A DNA stretch of 64,000 nt from contig NZ_PXOH01000004.1 in NCBI RefSeq assembly GCF_003007785.1, forward strand, positions 1 through 64,000, read 5' to 3'. This stretch comes from Aphanothece hegewaldii CCALA 016 (lineage in GTDB: Bacteria > Cyanobacteriota > Cyanobacteriia > Cyanobacteriales > Microcystaceae). The notes under the pieces were generated by a model, which worked only from the letters and a program-made list of their open reading frames with translations, had not been told where the DNA came from and searched no databases. Within the stretch, counting starts at the first letter, position 1; each line of letters starts with the position of its first letter. This document shows positions 1-8,180 of the stretch, one piece after another. The translations under genes and the position numbers were made by a program.

Positions 1-15
1 AGTTACCATTTCTAA

Positions 16-666
16 CTCCTTCTCTCCATCAGTTGTTTTTTCTATTTTACTTCCTTATCTAACAAAAGAGGGATTATTGTCGAAGAAGATATCTGGGTAG
101 TTTCTGACGAAATTTATCAAAAAATACTCTATGATGGGGCTATTCATCGCAGTATTGGTACATTCGATACAGAAATTTTTGAGCGAACCATTGTAAGTAG
201 TGGTTTTGCAAAAAGCTATGCGATGACGGGATGGCGCGTTGGTTATATTGCAGCGACAGAACCCGTTATTAAAGCGATGACAACCGTTCAGAGTCATAGT
301 ACCTCAAATGTGTGTACTTTTGCTCAATATGGAGCGATCGCAGCCCTACAAGGTCCCCAAGACTGTCTAGAGGAAATGTTACAAGCTTTCACCGAACGCC
401 GCCAATATATTGTAGAAAGAGCGAAAGCCATTCCCAATTTGAGTTTTTTAACCCCCAATGGCGCGTTTTATTTATTTCTAGATATTAGCCAAACAGGTCT
501 AAAATCCATCGATTTTTGTCAAAAATTATTAGAACAGCAAAAAGTCGCGGCTGTTCCTGGTATAGCTTTTGGTGCCGATGATTGTATCCGTTTATCCTAT
601 GCAACTGATCTAACCACCATCGAAAAAGGGATGGATAGACTTGACAAATTTATACATTTGTTGTAA
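16..666 (+). CDS. PLP-dependent aspartate-type aminotransferase, C-terminal part
   Basis: This is the C-terminal half of a fold-type I aminotransferase (aspartate aminotransferase-like), which moves an amino group between an amino acid and a 2-oxo acid. The frame carries VSDEIY, the PLP-lysine region [15 protein letters not shown] and the carboxylate-binding arginine in IRLSYA. Homology starts near base 75. Upstream, where an intact gene should encode the NPTG region, the frame reads unrelated residues and meets a TAA at 13-15. The first ATG in frame is at 223, inside the conserved core, so it cannot be the native start. The gene is therefore either broken here or sits at an assembly edge. 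Its 3' end overlaps lpxB by 17 bp. Confidence 0.75.
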   Translation, partial: LLLSISCFFYFTSLSNKRGIIVEEDIWVVSDEIYQKILYDGAIHRSIGTFDTEIFERTIVSSGFAKSYAMTGWRVGYIAATEPVIKAMTTVQSHSTSNVCTFAQYGAIAALQGPQDCLEEMLQAFTERRQYIVERAKAIPNLSFLTPNGAFYLFLDISQTGLKSIDFCQKLLEQQKVAAVPGIAFGADDCIRLSYATDLTTIEKGMDRLDKFIHLL

Positions 667-1819
667 TGGCAAACTCTAAGATTTCTTGAGCGGCCCGATC
701 GCATACTCCTACATTCCCTAACTTCTCACGCATTTCTTGATAGTCGGTAAAAACTTGTTGACGGCGTTTTGGATTGAGTAATAATTCTAATGATTCTTGA
801 ACAATATTTTCACTCTTCGCTTTTTCCTGTAGCAATTCTGGCACAATTTCCTTCATGACGACTAAATTAACGGGAGACATAAAGGAAATGGAAAAGTTAA
901 AAAAGGTTCGCGCTAACCACATTGTTGACTTGCTGAGTCGATAAATCACCACTTGAGGCACATTTAAAAGGGCGATTTCTAGATTCACGGTTCCAGACTT
1001 GGTAATGGCTAAATCTGAGGCTGCAATGACTTCTAAAGTTTGTCCAGAAAGAATCGTGACTGGTAAATTATAACTTTGTACAGTAGCTTCTATGACAGAA
1101 CGAAAAGCAGCTAGAGAAACGGGTATATAAAAATGTGCTTGCGGTATTTTTGCATAGATTTGTTGTGCTGCTTCACACATCACCGGTAGAAGATATTTTA
1201 ACTCTTGCTGACGCGACGCGGGTAAAAGTGCGATCGCCACTTCTTCGGGTTCAATGCCTAATTTTAAACGAGATGCTTCACGAGTGGGGGCATCAACCAT
1301 GCGATCAAGTAACGGATGTCCTACCCAAGTCGTCAAAATGCCTTTTTTCTGAAAAAATCTGGCTTCTTCAGGAAAAATCGCCAACAAACGATCTGTAACA
1401 TTAATTAACTGTTGCGTATTGCGATCATTGGGTGACCAGACCCAAGCTTGAGGCGCAATATAATAAATAATAGGAACATGGGGTAAGTGACGACGAACAT
1501 ATTGACCAATGGAGATATTAGGCCCCGCATAATCAATCAAAATAAGTAAATCTGGCGGATTTTCACGTAAATACCTTCTAGATTGTTGTTGGATTTGCCA
1601 AGTCGGGATCACAAAGGGTAATGCTTCGATTAATCCTAGTGAACTGAGTCGAGTCGTATTCCCTAAGAGGGTTGCGCCAGCTTCAGCCATGCGATCGCCA
1701 CCCAGTGCCAAAATCTCTAAATCAATCCCTAAAAAGCGCGCTTGACGCATTAATGCAGCAACGAGCAATGATCCTTGTAAATCCCCTGAAACTTCCCCAG
1801 TACTAATAAAAATTCGCAT
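650..1819 (-). CDS. lpxB: lipid-A-disaccharide synthase
   Basis: This is a GT19 glycosyltransferase that joins UDP-2,3-diacylglucosamine to lipid X to form the lipid A disaccharide on the cytoplasmic side of the inner membrane. The 389-aa length is normal for the family. The N-terminus [14 protein letters not shown] and the internal [10 protein letters not shown] segment and [11 protein letters not shown] (UDP-binding side) are characteristic LpxB signatures. The ATG at 1819 starts directly at the conserved N-terminus. It converges on and overlaps the aminotransferase by 17 bp. The product is probably a peripheral membrane protein. Confidence 0.95.
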   Translation of the reverse strand: MRIFISTGEVSGDLQGSLLVAALMRQARFLGIDLEILALGGDRMAEAGATLLGNTTRLSSLGLIEALPFVIPTWQIQQQSRRYLRENPPDLLILIDYAGPNISIGQYVRRHLPHVPIIYYIAPQAWVWSPNDRNTQQLINVTDRLLAIFPEEARFFQKKGILTTWVGHPLLDRMVDAPTREASRLKLGIEPEEVAIALLPASRQQELKYLLPVMCEAAQQIYAKIPQAHFYIPVSLAAFRSVIEATVQSYNLPVTILSGQTLEVIAASDLAITKSGTVNLEIALLNVPQVVIYRLSKSTMWLARTFFNFSISFMSPVNLVVMKEIVPELLQEKAKSENIVQESLELLLNPKRRQQVFTDYQEMREKLGNVGVCDRAAQEILEFAITTNV

Positions 1820-1854
1820 TACTACCTATCAAAAATTTAATCTAAATATAAAAC

Positions 1855-1895
1855 AATAAGGAACAATCCCCGTTAAAGGTAAATTGTCCCTTATT
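1855..1895 (-). terminator. hairpin terminator downstream of psbO
   Basis: Arms of 13 nt (1855-1867 and 1883-1895) pair with a single mismatch around a 15-nt loop. On the minus strand the stem is followed by a T-rich stretch. It lies just past the psbO stop, before lpxB on the same strand, so it probably ends the strong psbO transcript. Confidence 0.65.
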
Positions 1896-1917
1896 ATCCA
1901 TATCAGTAAAGCAAAAA

Positions 1918-2748
1918 TTAAACTCTCGGCTCTACTCGGCCATAAAAAATACCGCGTACTTTAACTTCTCTGGCATCTCTGGCACCTAAATCAGTATCAG
2001 AAGGTTGCTCACTTTCAAATACACCAGCGATTTCACCAGTGGTAGAATCAACTTTAGTGATTTGAAGAGACATCGTTCCTTTACCCATGTCTGTTTTCTT
2101 CACATTGGCACGGTTATAATCAGTATCATCGCCACCCGCAGGAAGCGCAACAGCACTATCATAACCTGTGACAACACCGCGACCTTTAGGATCTAAGAAA
2201 CCTGCACCGCGATAAGAAGGTACTTTAAAGGTTCCTTCAAAATCAACTGAGCTATTGATTGAGCTAAAACCAGGTTCGGTTTGACCAGTAAAAGATTTAA
2301 TTGTATAAAAGAAGGGAACTTCTTCGCCACCAGGTAATAAAACGGTGATGGGTTGGAAGTCAATACCATCTAGTTCTTTAAATGTAAGCATTCCATCAGT
2401 CGATACATTAAGTTCGGCTCTGATCTGCTCTAAGCTAGTGGTAGAACGAGTCAACAGTTTTCCAGGAACAAATGCTGCGACTTGACGTTTATTAACGGGT
2501 TCTTCTTTAACAAAAAATTCTTGGGGTTCTAAACACAAATCCGAAATGAGATAGGTTTCACCCCGCTCAATCGGAATCGAACTACGGGTATACTCAGAGA
2601 TTTGGGGACATTTATTAGCAAGTCCAGTATTTAAAATCTCATCATAAGTCAATTGATCTCTGTTTAATGTCGTGGGAGCATCGCTGCAAGCAGTTAGAAT
2701 CCCAAAACATAAGGCTAAAAAAGCTACAATTAATGCACGATACCTCAT
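1918..2748 (-). CDS. psbO: photosystem II manganese-stabilizing polypeptide PsbO
   Basis: This is the extrinsic 33-kDa subunit that stabilises the Mn4CaO5 oxygen-evolving cluster on the lumenal face of photosystem II. The 276-aa protein has an N-terminal hydrophobic export signal ending in LTAC, which fits a lipobox, then the mature PsbO sequence with LTYDEI, CPQIS, PQEFFVKEEP, GIDFQPITVLLPGGEEVPFF, YRGAGFLDPKGRG and a C-terminal VKVRGIFYGRV. Two mature cysteines (in NKCP and DLCLEP) can form the conserved disulfide. The ATG at 2748 is preceded by a GAGG ribosome-binding site. It is monocistronic, with its own terminator. Confidence 0.97.
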   Translation of the reverse strand: MRYRALIVAFLALCFGILTACSDAPTTLNRDQLTYDEILNTGLANKCPQISEYTRSSIPIERGETYLISDLCLEPQEFFVKEEPVNKRQVAAFVPGKLLTRSTTSLEQIRAELNVSTDGMLTFKELDGIDFQPITVLLPGGEEVPFFYTIKSFTGQTEPGFSSINSSVDFEGTFKVPSYRGAGFLDPKGRGVVTGYDSAVALPAGGDDTDYNRANVKKTDMGKGTMSLQITKVDSTTGEIAGVFESEQPSDTDLGARDAREVKVRGIFYGRVEPRV

Positions 2749-2982
2749 GTCAACCTCGTATTATCGTTCTCCTATGTAACCGTCTTGTCCAGTTCAGCAT
2801 TTTGGACAAGTTGTTACGGGTTCATCGGGATCTACTGTATCAAATTTAGATACCCCTCTATACAAATACCTGACAGATTTAACTACTCTTTTCTTTTATG
2901 ATTGAAATGACTGTTTTCTAATGTTTTCTGATCAAAGGCAGAAAACGATACAGCACACGCGCACAAGCACCAACAGCTAAAC

Positions 2983-3366
2983 ATGAAAGACGCTCCAGAG
3001 TGGCACAGCCAAAAATTCACTGAAAAACTACAAATGATTACAACCGTAATTCTAGATCTAGCCCAACAACAGGAAGGTAACTGTGAAGGTTTGTTGCTTC
3101 TCTTAAGAACGATTGAACATCTTCATCGAGAAATTAGAGAACAAATGTTCGAGCCTTCTTTACCGAACACCCGCAAGGATGTCTACAATTTATTACGAGA
3201 TATCGAAGAATCTGGCGGTTGGCCTTATATTGAACGAATGCGCTTAAAAGATCTGATGGTTCATTTATTGTCCGAAGAAGGTATTCATCCGCAAGCTCGG
3301 TCTTTAAAAAACGAGAAAAGTACAACTGAATCCCCAACAGAATCAGAGCAAAAAATGACTGAATAA
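2983..3366 (+). CDS. conserved cyanobacterial protein of unknown function
   Basis: This is a 127-aa soluble, probably all-helical protein. It has no signal peptide or membrane segment. The middle (EHLHREIREQMF, VYNLLRDIEESGGWPYIERM, LKDLMVHLLSEEG) looks well folded and conserved, while the last 25 residues are polar and low complexity (Thr/Ser/Glu rich). I do not recognise the family. It is divergent from psbO, with about 230 bp between them holding both promoters, and convergent with the ferrochelatase-like gene. Confidence 0.7.
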   Translation: MKDAPEWHSQKFTEKLQMITTVILDLAQQQEGNCEGLLLLLRTIEHLHREIREQMFEPSLPNTRKDVYNLLRDIEESGGWPYIERMRLKDLMVHLLSEEGIHPQARSLKNEKSTTESPTESEQKMTE

Positions 3367-3390
3367 TTTTATTTATTAAAAAATAAGAAA

Positions 3391-3439
3391 GAGGTTTGGT
3401 TAACCAAACTGCACCGCTCGCTGACTTTTAAAGTCAGCG
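3391..3439. terminator. tandem inverted repeats in convergent intergenic gap
   Basis: Two palindromes lie back to back. The first, 3394-3409, is a perfect 16-bp palindrome (GTTTGGTTAACCAAAC). The second, 3419-3439, has 10-nt arms around a single T (CGCTGACTTT / AAAGTCAGCG). They sit between two convergent genes and can act as a bidirectional terminator. The first resembles the GTTTGG/CCAAAC repeat family seen elsewhere in this window. Confidence 0.6.
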
Positions 3440-3478
3440 AAACGGCGTGCAGTCGCCTTTCGCGACCCCTACGATTAT

Positions 3479-4627
3479 CTAATGGTGGTGGTGGTGATGA
3501 TGTTCGTGTGAATGATGATGATGTTCTTGCACAGAAACTGAACTTGGATTAATGGCTAAAGCTTCTTGATTTAATAAAGCTTCAATCTGTTCATCTGCCC
3601 AATGAGCTACCATGTGACAAAATTCGGGATTATCATTAACACAAGGCATTTGAATATAATTAACATCCGAATGCTTACGGCGTAGATGTTCGATAATATG
3701 CTCTACATCTAGTAAAGTTTCATGATTTTCTGTAGCAAAACCAATGGGCATAAAAATAAGCGCTTTTGCCCCTAATTCGATTAAATTTCTGGCTGCTAAA
3801 TCTGCATTAGGTTGTGTCCATTTAATCAAAGGAGTTTGATGATTCAACCAACCCACGGAAATCAAAGGATATCGCTCAATTAACTCTTCTCGAACCAATT
3901 CATAAAGCTTTTGACTTTCATCAATTCCAGATGTAAAACCTTTAGCTTCATGAGGACAACCATGATTCATCAAAATAATACCAATTTGCGAGGGAAGATA
4001 AGCTTGAGCTAAATCTTGATTAATTTTTTCCTCAACCAAACGCGCCATTAAATGAATATAGTCGGGTTGATTATAGAATGAGGGAATATAACGCATTCCT
4101 TTAACCCAATGCTCCGCATCTTCATTCATTTGGGCTAAAGCTTTATTAACTTGTTCTATTGCAATTCCACTGGTAAAAATTGAATCTACAACTAATAAAG
4201 GATAAATCAGAATCTTTTCAAATCCTTGGGCTTTAATTTCTGCTAAAACTTGAGACGGTAAAAACGGCGCACAGAAGTTAAACGCTTTAAAAACTTTAAC
4301 CCGTTCGCCCCATTTAGCTTGAAGATTTTTTTCTATACCTTCGCGTTGGTGTTCAAAAATATGATTATGAGGGGAAATAAAATCATGATGCTGGTGTTGC
4401 CACTCATGCAAATCAAACATAGCGAGTAATTTTGCGAGTGGAGGATATATCCAATGGGGTACAGGTGCAAATTTAGCGGTTAGTAGATTTAAAGCTTGTT
4501 CGTTGTAATTCGCAAAATCTTCGTAACTTTCGACTTCTCCGTATCCCATGAGTAGAACTGCAACTCGTTCTAATGCGGGATTCTGTTCTGATTCGTGATG
4601 GTGGGTATGTTCTGCGATCGCTACCAC
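3479..4627 (-). CDS. ferrochelatase-family (class II chelatase) protein with His-rich termini
   Basis: This 382-aa protein has the two-lobed class II chelatase fold of HemH. An N-terminal VLLMGYGEVESYEDF segment corresponds to the HemH LLMNLGG region, the middle carries IYPLLVVDSIFTSG, and the C-lobe has GWLNHQTPLIKWTQP then PIGFATENHETL, where the Glu/His match the HemH metal-site glutamate region. It is unlike housekeeping HemH: several motifs differ, it lacks a CAB-type membrane tail, and both ends are His-rich (HTHHH near residue 8; HHHHSHEHHHHHHH at the very C-terminus). The substrate could be a porphyrin, a sirohydrochlorin-like tetrapyrrole, or another metal target. The His clusters suggest Ni, Co or Zn storage or delivery. 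Confidence 0.75.
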   Translation of the reverse strand: MVAIAEHTHHHESEQNPALERVAVLLMGYGEVESYEDFANYNEQALNLLTAKFAPVPHWIYPPLAKLLAMFDLHEWQHQHHDFISPHNHIFEHQREGIEKNLQAKWGERVKVFKAFNFCAPFLPSQVLAEIKAQGFEKILIYPLLVVDSIFTSGIAIEQVNKALAQMNEDAEHWVKGMRYIPSFYNQPDYIHLMARLVEEKINQDLAQAYLPSQIGIILMNHGCPHEAKGFTSGIDESQKLYELVREELIERYPLISVGWLNHQTPLIKWTQPNADLAARNLIELGAKALIFMPIGFATENHETLLDVEHIIEHLRRKHSDVNYIQMPCVNDNPEFCHMVAHWADEQIEALLNQEALAINPSSVSVQEHHHHSHEHHHHHHH

Positions 4628-4718
4628 TGCTCTAACCTCTTATACAGTCACTATACTATTTTAAGATACTATCCCCCCCTATAGGATAAAGAAACTATAA
4701 AAAGTAAGAACACATTCA

Positions 4719-4944
4719 TCAAGCAGGATTCGCATATGCAATCAGCATTTCTTTGGCTAATTCTAGGGTTGCGTGCGCTTGTTCACGCTTTACACTCTTT
4801 AAAATGATCAAGAAAAACATCAAGAGAGTCACCCGCTTCGAGATAATCAAGCATCGTTTTAATCGGTACACGAGTTCCAACAAAGACAGGAGTTCCGCCT
4901 AGTATATCTGGATCGCTGTGGATAATATGTGATGTAGTTTTCAT
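4719..4944 (-). pseudogene. frameshifted DUF433 (VapB45-like) antitoxin gene
   Basis: Read from the ATG at 4944 on the minus strand, the frame encodes a DUF433 N-terminus (HSDPDILGGTPVFVGTRVPI, then LDYLEAGDSLDVFLDHF) and stops at a TGA after about 53 residues. One base over, near 4795-4800, the family's C-terminal half continues as SVKREQAHATLELAKEMLI and ends at a TGA at 4719-4721. One inserted base (or two lost) explains it. DUF433 proteins normally pair with a DUF5615 PIN-like toxin. None follows here, so this is an orphan antitoxin remnant. Confidence 0.75.
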
Positions 4945-5029
4945 AAACAAACTTTTGTCAATTAATATTCTCTAGCTTGTGTTACATAAATAAATATATT
5001 TAAGGTCTATTGTACAAAAACGCTTTGAA
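4945..5029. other. short AT-rich spacer
   Basis: No gene or convincing structure is visible. This AT-rich spacer separates the start of the antitoxin remnant from the duplicated Rieske segment and would hold the antitoxin promoter. Confidence 0.4.
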
Positions 5030-5162
5030 AAACGAAGATGTCTCAATGGTATCCGATCGCATTATCATCCGATCAAACAACAAATTTACAATCAATTCGG
5101 TTGTTAAATCAGGATTTATTCTTGTGGTGATCGCATGATAGTGTAGTTGTAGGAATCGATCG
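5030..5162 (+). repeat. direct repeat copy A of the Rieske gene 5' end
   Basis: This 133-bp stretch matches 6062-6194 without gaps at about 92% identity by my count (around 10 differences). It includes the shared AAACGAAGATG leader just before the start codon. The copies bracket the xisH-xisI pair, so the segment was duplicated when that pair was inserted or rearranged here. Confidence 0.85.
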
Positions 5163-5212
5163 CTTTTTAACCCATAAGAAATGCGCGCTCATGTTCGATT
5201 TTAGAATATTAT
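5038..5212 (+). pseudogene. truncated Rieske oxygenase N-terminus with in-frame stop
   Basis: The ATG at 5038 opens the same N-terminus as the intact Rieske gene (MSQWYPIALSSDQTTNLQ), but the codon matching Arg31 is TGA. After position 5162 the frame reads RFLTHKKCALMF where the intact gene encodes the iron-sulfur motif beginning CPHRGAKL. The similarity is weak from there and the Rieske Cys and His ligands are not preserved. It cannot make a functional protein. Confidence 0.85.
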
Positions 5213-5298
5213 CTCCCCAAGGGGATAAAATAATAACTGAATTAGTGACTTAATTCCGCTTTTTGCTCAATTAGCTTAATTTACAGACGAATATAACC

Positions 5299-5715
5299 AT
5301 GTCTGCTAAAGATATCTTTCACGAAGTGGTCAAGCTTGCTTTACAGAAAGAACAGTGGGTAATTACAAATGATCCTCTAAAATTTAAGTATGGTAATGTT
5401 AACTTTCAAATTGATTTAGGTGCAGAAAGATTAGTTGCAGCAGAAAAAGAAGGTGAAAAGATTGCTGTAGAAATTAAGAGTTTTTTAAATCCTTCGGCTA
5501 TTACTGATTTTTATGCGGCGTTAGGTCAATTTCTGAGTTATCGATTGGCTCTAGAAGCAAATGAACCAGACCGTATACTATATATGGCAGTACCGTTAGA
5601 TGCTTATCGAACATTTTTTCAGCTTGAGTTTACCCAGTCCGCAATCAGACGATATCAAGTGCTATTAATTGTCTATGATCCAGTAAATGAGGTAATTGTC
5701 CAATGGATAAAATAG
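5299..5715 (+). CDS. xisH: XisH family protein (fdxN excision controlling factor)
   Basis: This 138-aa protein matches the XisH family, named for a factor needed for excision of the fdxN element in heterocyst-forming cyanobacteria but present in many copies in other species. The start MSAKDIFHEVVKLAL is typical. The core has a PD-(D/E)xK-like nuclease pattern: Asp in FQIDLGAER, then the ExK of AVEIKSF, followed by ALGQFLSYR. The putative catalytic residues are intact. It overlaps xisI by 13 bp, so the two are co-translated. No fdxN element or XisF recombinase is visible, so the role here is unknown. A nuclease with partner protein, toxin-antitoxin-like, is possible. Confidence 0.92.
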   Translation: MSAKDIFHEVVKLALQKEQWVITNDPLKFKYGNVNFQIDLGAERLVAAEKEGEKIAVEIKSFLNPSAITDFYAALGQFLSYRLALEANEPDRILYMAVPLDAYRTFFQLEFTQSAIRRYQVLLIVYDPVNEVIVQWIK

Positions 5716-6038
5716 CCTATTTTCGAGAGTGCATTCAAACTCTACTGACTCATTATGCTAAAGATGATATTTCAACTGATGATGTAGAAGTACAACTTAT
5801 CTTTGATACACAGCGAGATCATTATCAATGGCTAAATGTTGGTTGGCAACAGTTTGAGCGCATTTATCGCTGTATTATACACTTTGATATCAAAAATGGG
5901 AAAATCTGGCTTCAACAGAATTTAACAGACCAAAATCCTGCCGAAGACTTAGTTAATATGGGAATTCCTAAAGATGATATCGTACTAGGGTTACAGCCTC
6001 CCTACAAACGACCCTATACTGAATACGGTGTTGCTTAA
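5703..6038 (+). CDS. xisI: XisI family protein (fdxN excision controlling factor)
   Basis: This 111-aa protein is the standard partner of XisH. It shows the family pattern MDKIAYFRECIQTLL, then QLIFDTQRDHYQWLNVGW, an IHFDIKNGKIWLQQN strand pair, and GIPKDDIVLGLQPP followed by YTEYGVA at the C-terminus. The ATG at 5703 lies inside the xisH 3' end (13-bp overlap), which supports translational coupling. The gene ends 31 bp before the intact Rieske gene. Confidence 0.92.
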   Translation: MDKIAYFRECIQTLLTHYAKDDISTDDVEVQLIFDTQRDHYQWLNVGWQQFERIYRCIIHFDIKNGKIWLQQNLTDQNPAEDLVNMGIPKDDIVLGLQPPYKRPYTEYGVA

Positions 6039-6061
6039 AAGTCTAAAAAACTCTAGCTTCT

Positions 6062-6194
6062 AAACGAAGATGACACAATGGTATCCGATCGCATTAACAT
6101 CTAATCAAACAACAAATTTACGATCAATTCGGTTATTAAATCAGGATTTATTCTTGTGGCGATCGCATGATGGTGTAGTTGTGGGAATCGATCG
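6062..6194 (+). repeat. direct repeat copy B (intact Rieske gene 5' end)
   Basis: This is the downstream partner of the 5030-5162 repeat. It covers the leader and first 41 codons of the intact Rieske gene. The 899 bp between the copies hold xisH and xisI. Confidence 0.85.
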
Positions 6195-7014
6195 TTGTCC
6201 GCATCGTGGTGCTAAACTGTCTCTAGGTTGGATTTCAGAAGATTGTCTAGTTTGTCCCTATCATGGATTGATTTACGACAAAACAGGACATTGTAGTTTA
6301 ATTCCCGCGCATCCTGATCTAATTCCCTCTCAAAAGCTGCACATTCATCGACTACCGATACAACAACACTACGGGCTGATTTGGACGACTTTAGCATCAT
6401 CGAGTCAAGATCTTCCTATTTTCCCACAATTTCAAGATGAGCAGTATCGTAACATTCTCTGTGGCCCATATTATTACAAAGCTTCAGCATATCGGGCTAT
6501 GGAAAACTTTTTAGATGTGTCGCATTTTCCGTATGTTCATGAAGGGTTATTAGGCGATCGATCTTATCCCGTCATTAAACCCTATACTGTTACAATTAAC
6601 TCCAAAGGTATAGAAACATCTGCCATTGAAATTTTACAGCCTGACCCTGATGGTTTAGGGAAAGAAAGTTTTGTCAAGTATTATTATCAGGTTCATCGTC
6701 CTTTGATTGCATCTTTTACTAAAATAACCGCAGCAGGTGAATTTTTTATGTTTCTTGCTTTGACTCCTCTTTCTGATGTTGAGTGTATCGCATGGATGGG
6801 TCTAGCGATGAATTATGGTTATGATATTCCAGAAACAGAAATTAAAGCGTTTCAGGATAAATTAGTAGCACAGGATATAAAAATTGTCGAGACTCAATCC
6901 CCTTTAGTTCCGTCTCTAAATTGGGTTGATGAATATCCACTACCTTCGGATAAATTAGTAGTAGCTTACCGAAAATGGTTAGGATCTAAAAGTGACAGCA
7001 AAGAATCATTTTGA
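6070..7014 (+). CDS. Rieske [2Fe-2S] non-heme iron oxygenase
   Basis: This 314-aa ring-hydroxylating-type oxygenase belongs to the group containing pheophorbide a oxygenase-like enzymes. The Rieske motif CPHRG...CPYHG (C-x-H then C-x2-H) lies at about residues 43-64 and binds a 2Fe-2S cluster. The mononuclear iron site follows at FLDVSHFPYVHEG (D-x2-H-x4-H) near residue 150. The substrate cannot be read from sequence: chlorophyll breakdown products, carotenoids and quaternary amines are all used by relatives. The ATG at 6070 matches the duplicated copy upstream. The 3' end overlaps the convergent DprA-like gene by 49 bp. Confidence 0.88.
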   Translation: MTQWYPIALTSNQTTNLRSIRLLNQDLFLWRSHDGVVVGIDRCPHRGAKLSLGWISEDCLVCPYHGLIYDKTGHCSLIPAHPDLIPSQKLHIHRLPIQQHYGLIWTTLASSSQDLPIFPQFQDEQYRNILCGPYYYKASAYRAMENFLDVSHFPYVHEGLLGDRSYPVIKPYTVTINSKGIETSAIEILQPDPDGLGKESFVKYYYQVHRPLIASFTKITAAGEFFMFLALTPLSDVECIAWMGLAMNYGYDIPETEIKAFQDKLVAQDIKIVETQSPLVPSLNWVDEYPLPSDKLVVAYRKWLGSKSDSKESF

Positions 7015-8180
7015 TTAATTTCATAAGTGACAGGTTTCTTATTCTTCTTGATTTTTCCTTCTTCTACTGCGCGATTTAACCAGTCTTGCATCTGTACTAA
7101 TCGAACATTAAAAGTCTCAGATAATGATTTAGCGTCTTTGGGTTGAGCTAAATGCTTAAGAATCAGGGGTAAAAGGGTTTGATAGATATCATTGGTTTGA
7201 ACTTCGGGGACTGATGGGGATGCTTCTTGTACTACAGTAGGGGTAGGCTCATCTGTAGCTAAAAGTTCTGTTAATGGTTTCTGGAATGGGAGTTCAGGAA
7301 ACGTTTTTGCACCACGTTTGAGTAATTGTTGATTTCCTTGTGATATTGTTCCTTGCATTCTGACAAAAACAGGAACATCTTTTATTTTAGCTAATGCTTC
7401 GATCGCACCTGCCCAAGTTCCCCCTTTTTCTTCAGAACTATTGACAATTAGTGCATAATGTGATATGGAGTAGATATATTTATTTCGGCCCATCGCATTG
7501 CCAATACTAAAACCCGCATCAGGGTCGTAGGTAGAAATTAAAGTAAGCTTATTTTCTCGGATATATGGGCGATATTTGCTGTTAACGGATGTTTTGAGAA
7601 GACTATCGGCCAGAATTCCCACTGTAGTTCCTCCATATTCTAACGCGCTTAACATTGCGGTTTGATCGACTCCTCGCGCACCTCCTGAGATTACCTGTAT
7701 ATCTTCTTTTGCACAGGTTTCGACAACTTGCTGAGTATAGTTTAGTCCTGCTTCGTCTACATCACGTGAACCGACGACCGCTAATCCTCCCAAAGATAAT
7801 AGATTTTGGTTGCCTATGCCATATAAAATCGATGGTGCAAGATGTTTAAGTTTTTGCTTGAGACGTTTTGGATAGATGTTTTCTCCCCTTCCAATTATCC
7901 ATAAACCTTGGTTTGTCCACTTTTCGACCGCTAGACTTAGCATAACACCTCGTTCGAGTAGAGAAATTAAGCGATCGGAATTTAGTTTATCTATTGTAAT
8001 TTTCGGAAGTCGTTGTTTAAAAGTAGAATCGAGTAAATCTGCGGGAGTCATATTATGTTCTAGCAACCAACTCGCCAGAATGTTATACTCACTAAGGGTC
8101 AATGGTGGGGTTTCACTTTTGCGGTTTTGACCAAAGCTGGCACAAAGTAATAAAATGGCTTGGGTGTCGAGATGTATCAT
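6966..8180 (-). CDS. DprA/Smf-like SLOG-fold DNA-processing protein
   Basis: This 404-aa protein has an N-terminal helical region (1-110), a DprA-type Rossmann (SLOG) domain with VVGSRD (135-140), SGGARGVD (165-172), GRNKYIYSIS (231-240) and GGTWAGA (253-259), and a C-terminal winged-helix-like segment (about 330-400). DprA loads RecA on single-stranded DNA in transformation; relatives occur in immunity-type operons. The sequence is divergent from housekeeping DprA (for example GRNKYIYSIS in place of the usual GRNRIISGLS). The ATG shares one base with the RecQ-like stop (TAATG), so the pair is translationally coupled. The role is inferred to depend on the helicase partner. Confidence 0.85.
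   Translation of the reverse strand: MIHLDTQAILLLCASFGQNRKSETPPLTLSEYNILASWLLEHNMTPADLLDSTFKQRLPKITIDKLNSDRLISLLERGVMLSLAVEKWTNQGLWIIGRGENIYPKRLKQKLKHLAPSILYGIGNQNLLSLGGLAVVGSRDVDEAGLNYTQQVVETCAKEDIQVISGGARGVDQTAMLSALEYGGTTVGILADSLLKTSVNSKYRPYIRENKLTLISTYDPDAGFSIGNAMGRNKYIYSISHYALIVNSSEEKGGTWAGAIEALAKIKDVPVFVRMQGTISQGNQQLLKRGAKTFPELPFQKPLTELLATDEPTPTVVQEASPSVPEVQTNDIYQTLLPLILKHLAQPKDAKSLSETFNVRLVQMQDWLNRAVEEGKIKKNKKPVTYEINQNDSLLSLLDPNHFR

Noticed and set aside
1135-1398. 87-codon ORF antisense to lpxB
   Set aside because: It is a shadow in another frame of a well-conserved gene, with no start context or domain.
3479-3530. GGTGGTGGTGATGATG-like simple repeat
   Set aside because: It is the coding sequence of the histidine-rich C-terminus of the ferrochelatase-like protein, in frame with its stop codon.
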